The notes under the pieces were generated by a model, which had not been told where the DNA came from, did no database searches, and worked only from the letters and a program-made list of their open reading frames with translations. Source: Gracilaria domingensis (lineage: Eukaryota > Rhodophyta > Florideophyceae > Gracilariales > Gracilariaceae). From it: a DNA stretch of 64,000 nucleotides. The stretch is taken from contig VCMS01000014.1 in assembly GCA_022539475.1 (NCBI GenBank), forward strand, positions 248,001-312,000, given 5' to 3'. The first letter of the stretch is position 1; each line of letters opens with the position of its first letter. This document shows, in pieces, positions 10,178 through 19,931 of this stretch. The position numbers and the translations under genes were made by a program.

Positions 10178-11154
10178 CGGGCTGAACGAAAGGAGAAGGA
10201 GAGTTTCATCTCCTTTTTAAGTGTTTGTCAATCGCAGTGGTTGTTACTTACGAGATGAAGAAGGAAGTCGTGGATGTACATGGATCGATCGGGCCCAAGG
10301 GTTTTGCATGGTTCTGAAAGGGAATATCATCCAGGTAAGGCCACAGTTATTTCCAACGTTCAACATGAGGCTATGCTCATGAGCCAAGGTCCCAGATGAT
10401 AGATTATATTACAGGGACGAATAACTGTAGAGAATCTTTGCGTACTTCAGCTTTTGCTGATATTCATATTCCGTCGAGTATCTCAATAACAAGATGTGGT
10501 CATTGTTATGTCCGAATTAGGGTGCTCAACCCGCTCAAGAACTTGATTTCAACTTTTTCCAGTTTACTAGGTACAAGTTTGGACCAACCGAAGTTTACAC
10601 TGGGCTGTTCTACAGTGAGGTTCCGATCATGACATGGATCTAGTTGCAGTGGTGTTCCGTTCTGAAGTAGGAAGGTACATTTCAGTTTCTTTGTATGCAG
10701 GGTATCTGTCAATCATAGAAAGATTCAAGGGATATGTATTGGCGTTTTGAATATGCCTTACGAGGTCGAAGTACTGCGGCCCATTTGCTCATCGTATGAT
10801 AAGGACAATGTGGATGATGATTGATTCATATGCCAAAACACGCGAAGTAAAAATGTTTACGTGTATCTAAGCAGTCTATTCACCATCTTAACGTCTCGTG
10901 TTGATGCAGTTATATAGTATTTGAGCCGCGGAATGCGGACATTGGCTCCTCCAGTATAATGGATGCGCACGAAAACAAGACCTAATGTATTCCCCAGAGC
11001 ATCACAAATATTATGGATAGACTTCGAGGGTAACAGTACATTGGTTGAACAAGTCTTCCCATGTTCTGCGCCGCATGAAAGAAAGGGCAATGATATACAT
11101 TGTTACATGTGCTACTAGCTTTACACAGCAGCCCTATTTGTACGGACCCAGATG
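10178..11154. other. Intergenic region upstream of transporter copy 2
   Basis: It holds the promoter of copy 2 (TATA-like element 10211-10220). Only short overlapping frames occur beyond that and I support no gene. Confidence 0.5.
10211..10220 (-). promoter_or_regulatory. TATA-like element of transporter copy 2
   Basis: On the minus strand the sequence reads TTAAAAAGGA, 34 bases before the start of the repeated tract at 10177. The TATA box of copy 1 sits at nearly the same distance (35 bases) from its own breakpoint. Motif-based inference. Confidence 0.4.
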
Positions 11155-12141
11155 TTACATTGCAAAGGAACATGATATACATGCGACAGTGACATCGTCT
11201 AGATGTGGGCTGGGCGGGAAAGGAAAAGGCAGATAGGGTTCAGAGTTTGTAGCTGTGGCAAAATTTGCAGCGATGATTGCCAGGTAGTACGAGATGAAGT
11301 GCGCATCGTCATAGCGCCAGCTTCCCAGACAAGTGGCATTTGCTATGGCCAGTGTGGGATCTTCTGCATCCGGCACCGGGCGCACGAACGCAAGAATTTG
11401 GCGCTCGCTGACATTGGAGAAAAACCCATCTGTGCCGGCGATGACCAGGTCGTTATCCTGCAGAGAGAAATAGTCCACATGAATGTCTGATGTACTGACA
11501 GTATCGCGATGTGGACGTTTCCGCGCCGCCAACGAGTCGGGAGTGAGTGGTGTGGCTGTGGATGTGGTATGTAATGGACGGGAATCACCGGCTTCTTCCA
11601 AGGCATGCTCGAGAGCCGGTCGCCCTAAACGGTCACCATAGCTTCTGTACACAATTGCGTCATCCCTGACGACGACGAATCCACATGAACCAACCCAGGC
11701 GATGTGCAAGAAATCGTGTGCAGTGTCGACCAACAAAGCGGAGAAGCTCGGTGGACTACCGTACGCAGAAAGGGCGGCAGCCAGAATGGCACGAAGATCC
11801 GATTGCGGTTGATGTGGCCCATACAGATGGCTTCGTGACATACGATGCCGTATGTACTCCAACATGAGTGGACCGTTGGCGGAGGCCTCTGCGTAATCCA
11901 CAATGGCGAGGGCGGGCGATTCGCTCCTTGTGAAGGTGTGGTCCATGGGAGCGTCGTCATCGAGCGGGATTGTGTGGGCCGCTAGCTCAATCATGAGGGG
12001 ATGATGACGCGGGGCATAGCGAGACGGACTGAATGAATCGGGCGCGCGCACAGAGCTGCATACTGGCGCGCTGCCATGGCACACAGAAGGGCACCTTCTG
12101 CGCGCGAGCGGCAATAGCGGCGTGAGAAATGCGGGCTGCAT
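11155..12141 (-). CDS. Divergent PP2C (PTC7-like) protein with altered metal-site motifs
   Basis: The 328-residue protein resembles PTC7-type PP2C phosphatases: a region like LLVDTAHDFLHIAWVG (about 135-150), GTDGFFSN (about 236-243) and a C-terminal LDDVTVA (about 314-320). Compared with the intact PTC7 at 52828-54228, the motif GVFDGVGGW is replaced by a region around AIVDYAEASANG, and GDSG by GSCG, so metal binding may be weakened or lost. The frame is open further upstream, but the first ATG is at 12141; from there the N-terminus is rich in Arg, Pro and Ala and looks like an organelle transit peptide. It is transcribed divergently from HAT1 across a GC-rich 329-bp interval. It could be a pseudophosphatase or a specialised enzyme. 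Confidence 0.65.
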   Translation of the reverse strand: MQPAFLTPLLPLARRRCPSVCHGSAPVCSSVRAPDSFSPSRYAPRHHPLMIELAAHTIPLDDDAPMDHTFTRSESPALAIVDYAEASANGPLMLEYIRHRMSRSHLYGPHQPQSDLRAILAAALSAYGSPPSFSALLVDTAHDFLHIAWVGSCGFVVVRDDAIVYRSYGDRLGRPALEHALEEAGDSRPLHTTSTATPLTPDSLAARKRPHRDTVSTSDIHVDYFSLQDNDLVIAGTDGFFSNVSERQILAFVRPVPDAEDPTLAIANATCLGSWRYDDAHFISYYLAIIAANFATATNSEPYLPFPFPPSPHLDDVTVACISCSFAM

Positions 12142-12470
12142 GGCGGTTTGAGGCGCTGGGAGAAGGCGGCGACGGCAGCGAGTGAGCAAACCGCGGCGAC
12201 GCGTCCAGCGCCTTGATGGAGACACTGCGACAATCGTGCGCAGCGACGCCAGTGATTCCACTGGCGCAAGTGCGATCGCCGTGATTGGCTACTGCAAAAT
12301 CTGACTGTGGGTGGAAAGCGCCGGTCGACGTGGCGCTTCGTCGGCAAACCGACAACCGCGAAGCGCGCGGTTGCGGTAATGCATCTTTCCCGCCAAATTC
12401 CGCTCCTTCTCCGCCGCCGCAGCTGTCCTCGCCTTGCGATCTTCCCCGTCCGCGCCGCACGTCGCCCCCC

Positions 12471-13733
12471 ATGGCTGGCACTTCTCCGCAACCGCCCGCG
12501 CGCAAGCGCGTCCGCTTCGACCCGACCGCCGGTGCCGACGGTCGCGGACCGGGCTTGCCGGCGCGCGACTGCGTGCAGCTGCGGTTTGTCCGTTCGGATT
12601 CTTCCGTACCGTCGTCGCCGCTCGAGTCGTACGATCGTCAACTCACGTCCGTGCCTTCCTTTCTGCATCAGATCGTCCCTCGCGAGAGCGTGTACGGATG
12701 GGACAGTCTTCGTATCGCGGTGTATGTGCACATGCGCACGCTGGCGACTTGGATCGACAGCGTTGGCGACAGATCGGAGGCCGACCCCGGCGCAGAGGCC
12801 ACTGATGTACCCGCACTTCTCTCCCCGTTCATCAAGGACGGCTTGTGTTCATCGCGGGCCGCTTTCGAAGCGGTCATGACCTCCGAACCATCATTTCTTC
12901 CGTTCACCAATCAGATATCTTCGTTCAGCGCAGACGGCGTACGTTTCGGCATCTTCAAGGAGAAGTTCTTGATTCGTGACGAGGAGTCCAATGTCGTTTC
13001 TCCAAACACGCCTCTGCTTGCCTTTCATCACCGCATGGCTTTCCTCATGCTTATTCACATTGACGACGCTTCCTTCATCGATGTTGATGATGAACGCTGG
13101 GAACTGTTTGCCATCGCCCGTTTGGAGAACGGTCGTCCGGTTGAGTTCGTGGCTTACTCAACTGTGTATCCGTTCTCCGCACTAACCTCTGGCAACGGCC
13201 CGATGCGCTTTGCGGAAAGAATCCGCATCAGCCAAGTTTTCGTGATGCCTGTATTTCAGCGCAGCGGACATGGATCTAGACTGCTCAACGCTATCTACGA
13301 AGATGCTCAACGTAGAAACGCGTTGCAAATCACCGTCGAAGATCCAAGTCCTGGTTTTCGTCTTCTGCGTGACGTTACCGATCTGCGACGTGCCTACGAC
13401 GCGGGAATACTGGACGCCGATCTTCCGTTGGATTTGGCTGAGGAAAATAATCTGATGGAGGCTTTGGGAACAAAGCTATTGCTGACTCCTGGCCAGGCTC
13501 GACGCTGCGTCGAAGTCCATCAGCTGCGACATACCAACCGATCTGATGAGGAGGCGTACAAAAAATACCGGCTCTGGGTTAAGCGTCGACTGTTCAAGGC
13601 AAATCTTGAAACGCTTGATCAATATGACAAGGAAGAGCGAAAGGAGAAATTAGCTGAGATTTACGCTGGCTTAGAGATGGAGTACGACACTGCCATACTT
13701 CGTGTAAGATATCGTCCCACCAATAAGCGGTGA
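12471..13733 (+). CDS. HAT1: Histone acetyltransferase type B catalytic subunit (HAT1)
   Basis: The product (420 residues from the ATG at 12471) has the HAT1 layout: an N-terminal domain with a typical FKEKFLIRDEES-like segment (about 160-175) and a GNAT acetyltransferase domain. The acetyl-CoA motif reads RISQVFVMPVFQRSGHG (about 252-268, Q-R-x-G-x-G loop), followed by ITVEDPSPGFRLLRD, the counterpart of the ITAEDPS block of HAT1 enzymes. HAT1 acetylates newly made histone H4 before its deposition on DNA, in cytoplasm and nucleus. The frame extends upstream without an ATG, so the start is the first ATG. There is no intron. It shares a GC-rich divergent promoter region with the PP2C paralogue. 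Confidence 0.9.
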   Translation: MAGTSPQPPARKRVRFDPTAGADGRGPGLPARDCVQLRFVRSDSSVPSSPLESYDRQLTSVPSFLHQIVPRESVYGWDSLRIAVYVHMRTLATWIDSVGDRSEADPGAEATDVPALLSPFIKDGLCSSRAAFEAVMTSEPSFLPFTNQISSFSADGVRFGIFKEKFLIRDEESNVVSPNTPLLAFHHRMAFLMLIHIDDASFIDVDDERWELFAIARLENGRPVEFVAYSTVYPFSALTSGNGPMRFAERIRISQVFVMPVFQRSGHGSRLLNAIYEDAQRRNALQITVEDPSPGFRLLRDVTDLRRAYDAGILDADLPLDLAEENNLMEALGTKLLLTPGQARRCVEVHQLRHTNRSDEEAYKKYRLWVKRRLFKANLETLDQYDKEERKEKLAEIYAGLEMEYDTAILRVRYRPTNKR

Positions 13734-13885
13734 TATTCACTTCTGAATTTGACATCCATGCTCTGGACTGCGTTGCTTTGGAGACCTAGAATAAGATGTA
13801 AACATGTCCTGAGGACGCCTTGTACACAGTGTGATGCTTTGACTCATTCTGAGCTTTTACAATGCTGGGTGGCAGTGCTGGGTAT

Positions 13886-16609
13886 TTAGCTTGGCAGTTC
13901 TTCGAAAAACGTTCCCTCGTAGGGTCGTTTCAAACTCTGTGCTCGAATTGTTTGGTCGGCGACAGCGACTGCACTACCAGCGACCTTCCCTAAGAACGCC
14001 CTTGTTTCTGCAGGACCAAAGCTGTCGTAGAGTTTAAATTCCTCAGCCGCCACAATGTTTGCCAATTCCATCGCTTCCGAATAAAGCCCACTCTCGTGCA
14101 GAACCTGGTGAAGAAGCATCACTAGCTGCGGTACAGCAAAGCTTCGAACCATCTTCAGTTCGGCCTGTCGATCACCCTCAGCTTCATCCTCATTTTGCAT
14201 AGAATTTTGATCTCTGAGGTCCTGCATCCACCCTCCTTCAAACAGCAATGCGGACTTGAGGGTTTCTACAGCTGCTTTACGCTTCTTCGCACAAACAGTC
14301 TCGAAGTCGCTCACGCTCTGCTCATAGTCCTGAAGCATAACCTTCGCACTGCTTTGTTCCGTGTAGTTCACATTGCCAGGAGGTGCTTTCGCCGCTTGTA
14401 TCACGTGATCCGGGAGAGGCATTGGTCTGCTTGACGAATGAAACACATTCCATTGATGATACATTTCGAGTGCATCATGATATGCAATCCAGCTCTTGTA
14501 CTCTTGCAATGCTTCTTTGCACAGTTCTTCACGCAGGTGTTGCAAGATATCTCGTGGGAACCAATCAATAGCGTACTTCGCTGACTTCCGCTTACCGGCT
14601 AGAAAGAAACTTCTCGCAGATCTCGTAACTCTACGTAGAGCTTCAACCACGTTCGTGAAAGCAGGAAAGGTGAGAAATCTTATCGCTCGAACAACGAGTT
14701 GGTCATCTTCGGATATCTCCCCCTTCCATGGAAAATCAGATATAGACCTATCAAGACGATTTGATGGTAGGGTCTCCTTCCAGATGACATCTACAGCGCA
14801 AACGACCAATCGCTGAAGTACTTCCGTCCTAAAGCACTGTCCGGCACTTGCCAAACAAAGAGTTCGGCGGTCATCGAACTCTGCTCCAGAGATTTGCTTG
14901 TCACCAGCTTCAATTTTTTCCTGCCGAAAATCATGACGGAGAGATGCAGCCAGCAAAATGACGTATGATTCAATTGTTCGCTCCGGACTCTTCAACTCAG
15001 CCAAGAAGTAAGAGGCTGCAGCGTATACCAAAGGCCTGGGTCTCAAAACTGTTCGCTGTTCGAAAGCCTTTTCTTCTTTCCGCAGGGCCAAGTTTATTAC
15101 AAGCTTGGCGTACGATTGAACAGCAGTATCGAAGTTGTCAAAGAGATCAGAGTTTGGGTCGACTTCATCCAGTCGGCCGCTGAACTTAAAAAATAGGCAT
15201 AACTGAGCTACGAAACGCGACAACCACTCAGCTTCCTGAGATAGCGCAAGTTCAGCAACCTTCCCGAGATTATCAAAGAGTTCGCAAAGATGACTTTTCC
15301 CAATTTCCGGCCCAAGGGCCATAAACGCTTGCAGGTTGCGAATTCCCTTGAGCAGTTGAGAGCTAATACCGTCAGAACCTTTACCAGAGTTCTGGCATTC
15401 AGCGAAGGATTGAAGTATAGTACTATCATCCACTTTGCAATCGCCATTGGGACCGCCCACCAGAGCCCTATCAGTCAAACCATCTAGCAAAACAGATATT
15501 CTTGCCCACGCTTCATCTTCATACGTTTCAGCGACTGCTAATAAAGGTTCCAAGACGCCACACAGAGCAGCACAAACTGCTCTTTCATGCGGAAGGATGG
15601 CAACGTCCCTCGAACGAGCAATGGCGGTGGCCGCCTTCCGCCAAATTCGCCGTGCTTGCCCTTTTACACCGTTTGCAGCAAGTAGCGATGCGCGTTTCCC
15701 ACCCCCAAGAACTGCTGCACGCCAAGGCTGGTTAACATGTCGACAAATTTCTTCCGCTTCGGATAAACGCCCAGCTCGGACAAGCTTGAATACCTCTTGT
15801 GAGAGTCGCGCCTCTGCTTTTCTCTCAACGTTATCTAGTTTGTTTTCATTTTGAATAGGAAAGTCCATTGATACAGGTTCATTGTCTGCAACGCGCGACG
15901 CGGTGTACTCCCATCTGTAGGCAGGGTCATCCAGCGGCTTCAGCTTCACACCACCCTCCCGCTCCAAGGCGCTATCTGCGAGGCGCTCAAGCCACTCAGC
16001 TATTCTTTGCAGCTTGGTATACCCTGGAATAGTTGATAGATGAGCGTCATCGATCACGCTGAGAGCGAGTCTTCGAGTGCAAAGGTCGTCACTTCGAACG
16101 TCTTCGTTTCTCCAAGAGGCAAGCAGTAGATTCCATGCATTGTATTCGAGTCTAAGTTGAGCTCTATGGCGCTGAAGAGCCAAACGAGAAGCGGCACGTA
16201 GCGAGGTTGCTTTCGCCAACTCATCTGATATGTGCAACTGCTCCTGGAGACCATTGATGATTTGTGATACAAACTGCGTAGCCGATTCAACCTGGGAAAC
16301 TATTGCCGAGCTTTTGTGAAACGCGGAAACGGTGTCAATTGCTAGACCCCGCATGAAAGTTGTAAGATCGCCACTCACGTATCTCTCCGCTTCCTCAGCT
16401 TTCGAAAAGTCTCTCGTTGTGTTGATACCACCATTTTCAGGATATTCGGAATGCTGCGCACCGCTTCCAGAGAGTGATCCGGACCGTCGGCGTGAGGACG
16501 GGGTGTAGGGTGACGGAAGAGGCCTAGCAAGCGGATCTTGGAGACCCCTCGGTGTCACTGTGAATGTCAAACGCCTGGGCTCATAGCTTGCTGGTGTGAT
16601 TGCTGCCAT
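13886..16609 (-). CDS. NUP107: Nucleoporin NUP107 (Nup84)
   Basis: This is a 907-residue alpha-helical scaffold nucleoporin of the Y-complex of the nuclear pore. The diagnostic Nup107/Nup84 block is clear: LVRAGRLSEAEEICRHVNQP (from about 276) then WRAA, followed by an IWRKAA segment and HERAVCAALCGVLEPLLAVAE, the family's ERAIYGAL-x-G-x-L-x2-LLPV block. A WEYT motif precedes it (about 234). The first 70 residues are Ser/Pro/Arg-rich and disordered. The start is the ATG at 16609; the frame is open 13 codons further without another ATG. It is transcribed divergently from GLE1, another nuclear-pore gene. Confidence 0.9.
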   Translation of the reverse strand: MAAITPASYEPRRLTFTVTPRGLQDPLARPLPSPYTPSSRRRSGSLSGSGAQHSEYPENGGINTTRDFSKAEEAERYVSGDLTTFMRGLAIDTVSAFHKSSAIVSQVESATQFVSQIINGLQEQLHISDELAKATSLRAASRLALQRHRAQLRLEYNAWNLLLASWRNEDVRSDDLCTRRLALSVIDDAHLSTIPGYTKLQRIAEWLERLADSALEREGGVKLKPLDDPAYRWEYTASRVADNEPVSMDFPIQNENKLDNVERKAEARLSQEVFKLVRAGRLSEAEEICRHVNQPWRAAVLGGGKRASLLAANGVKGQARRIWRKAATAIARSRDVAILPHERAVCAALCGVLEPLLAVAETYEDEAWARISVLLDGLTDRALVGGPNGDCKVDDSTILQSFAECQNSGKGSDGISSQLLKGIRNLQAFMALGPEIGKSHLCELFDNLGKVAELALSQEAEWLSRFVAQLCLFFKFSGRLDEVDPNSDLFDNFDTAVQSYAKLVINLALRKEEKAFEQRTVLRPRPLVYAAASYFLAELKSPERTIESYVILLAASLRHDFRQEKIEAGDKQISGAEFDDRRTLCLASAGQCFRTEVLQRLVVCAVDVIWKETLPSNRLDRSISDFPWKGEISEDDQLVVRAIRFLTFPAFTNVVEALRRVTRSARSFFLAGKRKSAKYAIDWFPRDILQHLREELCKEALQEYKSWIAYHDALEMYHQWNVFHSSSRPMPLPDHVIQAAKAPPGNVNYTEQSSAKVMLQDYEQSVSDFETVCAKKRKAAVETLKSALLFEGGWMQDLRDQNSMQNEDEAEGDRQAELKMVRSFAVPQLVMLLHQVLHESGLYSEAMELANIVAAEEFKLYDSFGPAETRAFLGKVAGSAVAVADQTIRAQSLKRPYEGTFFEELPS

Positions 16610-16693
16610 TTCCTGGAAAGAAATAGAGCGAAGAAGTTCGAACTGCAATCAATGCCAGTTTGGCCAAGGGTTAAAGAAGGATCAAACCTGGAA

Positions 16694-16729
16694 GGAATGA
16701 AAGGAATGAAAGGAATGAAGGGAATGAAA
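16694..16729. repeat. Tandem repeat GGAATGAAA x4
   Basis: Four consecutive 9-bp units (one with a final G) lie 85-120 bp upstream of the NUP107 start codon, probably in its 5' leader or promoter. Confidence 0.9.
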
Positions 16730-17222
16730 GTGAGTTAATCTTCAGGCACGTGCCAAGGCATGGACCTTCGTTCAGTATCAAAATACCGGACGTTCGATGC
16801 TTTCGATTTCCTTAGTTCTTCTTCCCGAATTTGAACTCTTCTTTCAAATTTCTCCGAGGGAACAATTTTCGTCAATCAATCGCTTCGCAGATATGCTGTA
16901 GATACCTTGGCAGATGATCTTTAGATCCTGGTAATGGAGGATATCAGCTGGTGCTTTACTTCCTTTGCTCGCACGGTGCGACCAGGCTGCTGTTTGGTGG
17001 TCGTGGGGAAATGTAAGCCCGTGGTTTATGTAGGTTCAAAATGTCCCAGAAAGCCTCCTTTGTTCGTCACAACTTCGACTTGTATAAACTCACCAACTCG
17101 ACCTCTGAACTGCCAAGGCAAAGCTCAAAAGTGCGCCTGCTAACTTGTTTTTCAAAATGTCACACAATTATCTACAAAAATCCTCCAAAAATTTGAATCT
17201 GACCGATAACAAGAAAATAGAG

Positions 17223-17251
17223 CGCGGACCTGGATAGTGTCCAGGTCCGCG
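17223..17251. repeat. Perfect 12-bp hairpin, 5-base loop
   Basis: Arms 17223-17234 and 17240-17251 are exact reverse complements (CGCGGACCTGGA) around the loop TAGTG, between the divergent NUP107 and GLE1 genes. Confidence 0.9.
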
Positions 17252-17648
17252 TTCGACTAGACAGTGGACCCCAGGTCTATTCAAGCTTTCGAAGCAGAGA
17301 AAGAGACATGCTGCTGTACCATGATTCGCTCTGGAACGAAACATGACTTTACGGCAGAACTGAGAGGACCTGTGCTCGTAAGGAGCATCTTCGGCAGTTT
17401 ATTGTCACCCTCATTGGGAACCGTTTTGTTCAAAATCGTTTGAACCAGATTATGTTGCCAAGTGCAAACTTGTCCTTCAGACTCGTATCATTTCTGCACC
17501 ACCCCCCGCGATTCTTTTGTCCGCTCAAGCTCTCTACTAGTTTCTTTGATTGACAGAACTTACTTTATTGAGAACAAGACTTTTTCACTGGTTGTGGCAC
17601 TAGAACTTGGGACAGGGACAGGATTTCGGAGTTTGGCTGTGCGCACAG

Positions 17649-19274
17649 ATGACTGCCTCAAGTGCTTTATTGCCTGTCAAATCTTCTCAATTGCCCCCGA
17701 AAAGAAGCAAATCGCAATGGAAGCCAAACTACAGGCACGAAGCGTTGCAACTATGGGTTCGACATGGGCTCGAGATGTCAAGTCGGTACGCGAAATTGAT
17801 GTCTAAGTGGAATTCCTATCATACGGCGGCCAAAAATGACCACCAGTGGTTGAGCGCTTCCTATGATTGTACTCTACCGTCATATGGCAAATCAGTAACA
17901 AATAGGGCGACGCGCACCTCCTTATTGACTATCACCCGCGATGACGAGAAAAGAGAATCGCTTCGCGTCTTGAGGAAATCGAAGATAGATTTACTAGCAA
18001 AACGGGAAGAAGCCGAACGTCTTGCACGTGAAAGAGAGCTGCGGCATAGAAGAGAAAACGAGCTTGCAGCGCAGCGGGCTCAAGCAGAGCTGAGAGCTGA
18101 AGCTGCGAAGAGCGCGGCAGCCATTGCCGAAGCAAAAGACAAGGCCCAGTCACATACGGAGAATGCCGTTCGTAGCAGTGGAAAGAAATCTGAAGCTGCA
18201 TCAGTCCCCGCGAGGGCTGACACGCCGAGACAGAATGTTGAACGATCGCAGACGATAGCAAAGCCCGAATCAGGAACACAACAATTCCCGCAAACTGTGA
18301 ATGAGGTGAAACAAACCGTGAAACCGCAATTGCAAAAATCGGAGAGCACGGATGAGGACGTCCTTCTCAAGCAAGCTGAAGACGGACTTCGAATGTGGCG
18401 AGAGGTATCTACAGAGGCAGAGCAGTTCAGAAGCAATACCGCTCTCAAGAGGGCACGGCTCACTTTGAGGAAACGCGTCAACCTTGCTGTCAATCAGATT
18501 GCTGCGAGTGTAAAACAGGTATGGCGGAAAGTAGTTGATCTGACAAAGATTGTGGCTGAGATGAAAGCGAGTTATAGCACCATAGGCGAATCGTTTGTGA
18601 TGAAGATGATTGCTGAACGGTTAATAAGTGAATCCGATGGAAGTGCTGCCCTTAGCAAAACAACCGCATTTGCGGTTGCCGCGGTGATCGTTAGTTTAAC
18701 CGCAAGCGTTGAAAATGTGAAGAAGTTCAGATTCGTCTTCCTGGGAGCGTTCTATGATCACTGCATTTATACGATCCCAAGATATGAGAAGAGGCGCCGA
18801 GGAGAATCCGTTGATGATTATAAGACTCGAATTGGTTACAAAGAGGGCGAGGATGCAGAAAGCTATCTTGAGCGTATGTGTGGCTGTGTCAATCTGTTTG
18901 CCGCAGTTGTGCAAACTGAAGAAGTCTATACCGCCCAAAGGATAGCCGGAGCACGAAACCCGTTTCCCTTATCATGGGGTTGGTGCATATTGGCTCGGCT
19001 GTGCAACAAGGAGCAAAGAAGTATCACACCCTCTATTGCTTACGCTTACCTCGAGATCTCTGGGTATCGCCTATCGAGGGAGTATGGCCTACAGTTTAAG
19101 AAACTTATGTATAGCATTAGCGAAGCAGTCGTTAAAAGGGCAATCAAATCTGCGCCAAAAGGGCCAACTACGCGGCTTCAGATTTTCGTAGAAGACTTTG
19201 AGCAGGCTGGATTCGTTGTGCGTACACCACCAGAAGGTCGGAAGCTACCTAGGTCGGATGCAGAAAATACTTAG
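17649..19274 (+). CDS. GLE1: mRNA export factor GLE1
   Basis: The product (541 residues from the ATG at 17649) has the GLE1 layout: a long charged coiled coil (about 95-200, rich in Ala/Arg/Glu), a linker, and a C-terminal all-helical GLE1 domain (about 260-520). Family hallmarks there include FLGAFYDHCIYTIPRY (like FLAHFHKKCPYTVPYY), IGYKEGEDAESYLERMCG, and PLSWGWCILARLCN (like HGWRWLARLLN). GLE1, with inositol hexakisphosphate, activates the DEAD-box ATPase DBP5 at the cytoplasmic face of the nuclear pore. No intron is needed. The upstream neighbour, divergently transcribed, is NUP107. Confidence 0.85.
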   Translation: MTASSALLPVKSSQLPPKRSKSQWKPNYRHEALQLWVRHGLEMSSRYAKLMSKWNSYHTAAKNDHQWLSASYDCTLPSYGKSVTNRATRTSLLTITRDDEKRESLRVLRKSKIDLLAKREEAERLARERELRHRRENELAAQRAQAELRAEAAKSAAAIAEAKDKAQSHTENAVRSSGKKSEAASVPARADTPRQNVERSQTIAKPESGTQQFPQTVNEVKQTVKPQLQKSESTDEDVLLKQAEDGLRMWREVSTEAEQFRSNTALKRARLTLRKRVNLAVNQIAASVKQVWRKVVDLTKIVAEMKASYSTIGESFVMKMIAERLISESDGSAALSKTTAFAVAAVIVSLTASVENVKKFRFVFLGAFYDHCIYTIPRYEKRRRGESVDDYKTRIGYKEGEDAESYLERMCGCVNLFAAVVQTEEVYTAQRIAGARNPFPLSWGWCILARLCNKEQRSITPSIAYAYLEISGYRLSREYGLQFKKLMYSISEAVVKRAIKSAPKGPTTRLQIFVEDFEQAGFVVRTPPEGRKLPRSDAENT

Positions 19275-19931
19275 CTCCTATAAATCAAGATTGACAGTAA
19301 TGCTGGCCCAAGCAAAAATGGGTCCTGATCGACCTAAGAGGCCCTCTCGTCTCGTATTGAACTTGCATAAGCAAGTCCGACCCCTCCAAAACCTTCTTCA
19401 AGAAATAATGACAGAAGTGCCACTGTCCTCAATGTTTGTGGATGAGCGATACAAAACTAAACAAAGAGCAGTAAGGGAAATCCAACTCTTTCCTGATGAT
19501 AAGCAGAGTGGTTCTCACTCAAAAGCTACAAGTTCTCCAGACTCGAAATTCCAGAGAACGTTTCTATTCAACATATTGCTATGCTACTGCATGGCAACAT
19601 ATATGTTCACTGTGTATGATGATGCAACATGATCATCATGATGTTGTATGTAGCACGTGGTATCATAAAACCGAAGGTATCCTTATAGCCTTCTACACGT
19701 ACAGTATGATGCTGGTACCGATGCCCGCTAATTCATTGGTGTCATTGATGCAACCCAGATCTCACGCAAATCTTCTGATCAGATTTATTATGATTTCTAT
19801 CTGATCAGCTACCATTGGCGTCATCCGAAAGCATCACGAAGCATCCGCGGTTGCAAGCATTTCTTGTTTGGGGCTGTTCTTCCATTTTCATCGTCGAGAC
19901 TATCCCTTTGCTCATTTACTTCGGGAACAAT
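19275..19931. other. Intergenic, dispersed repeat
   Basis: It contains an ATC/GAT-rich near-palindrome (about 19613-19650) and one copy of a dispersed motif block CGAAGGTATCCTTATA...GTACAGTATGAT (19672-19710) that recurs at 25523-25580. A frame of about 100 codons overlaps the end of GLE1 but shows no protein features I trust. Confidence 0.45.

Larger units (their letters stand above)
16610..17648. other. Divergent intergenic region between NUP107 and GLE1
   Basis: About 1.04 kb separates the two start codons. It contains a four-fold 9-bp tandem repeat (16694-16729) and a hairpin (17223-17251). I support no gene here. Confidence 0.5.
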
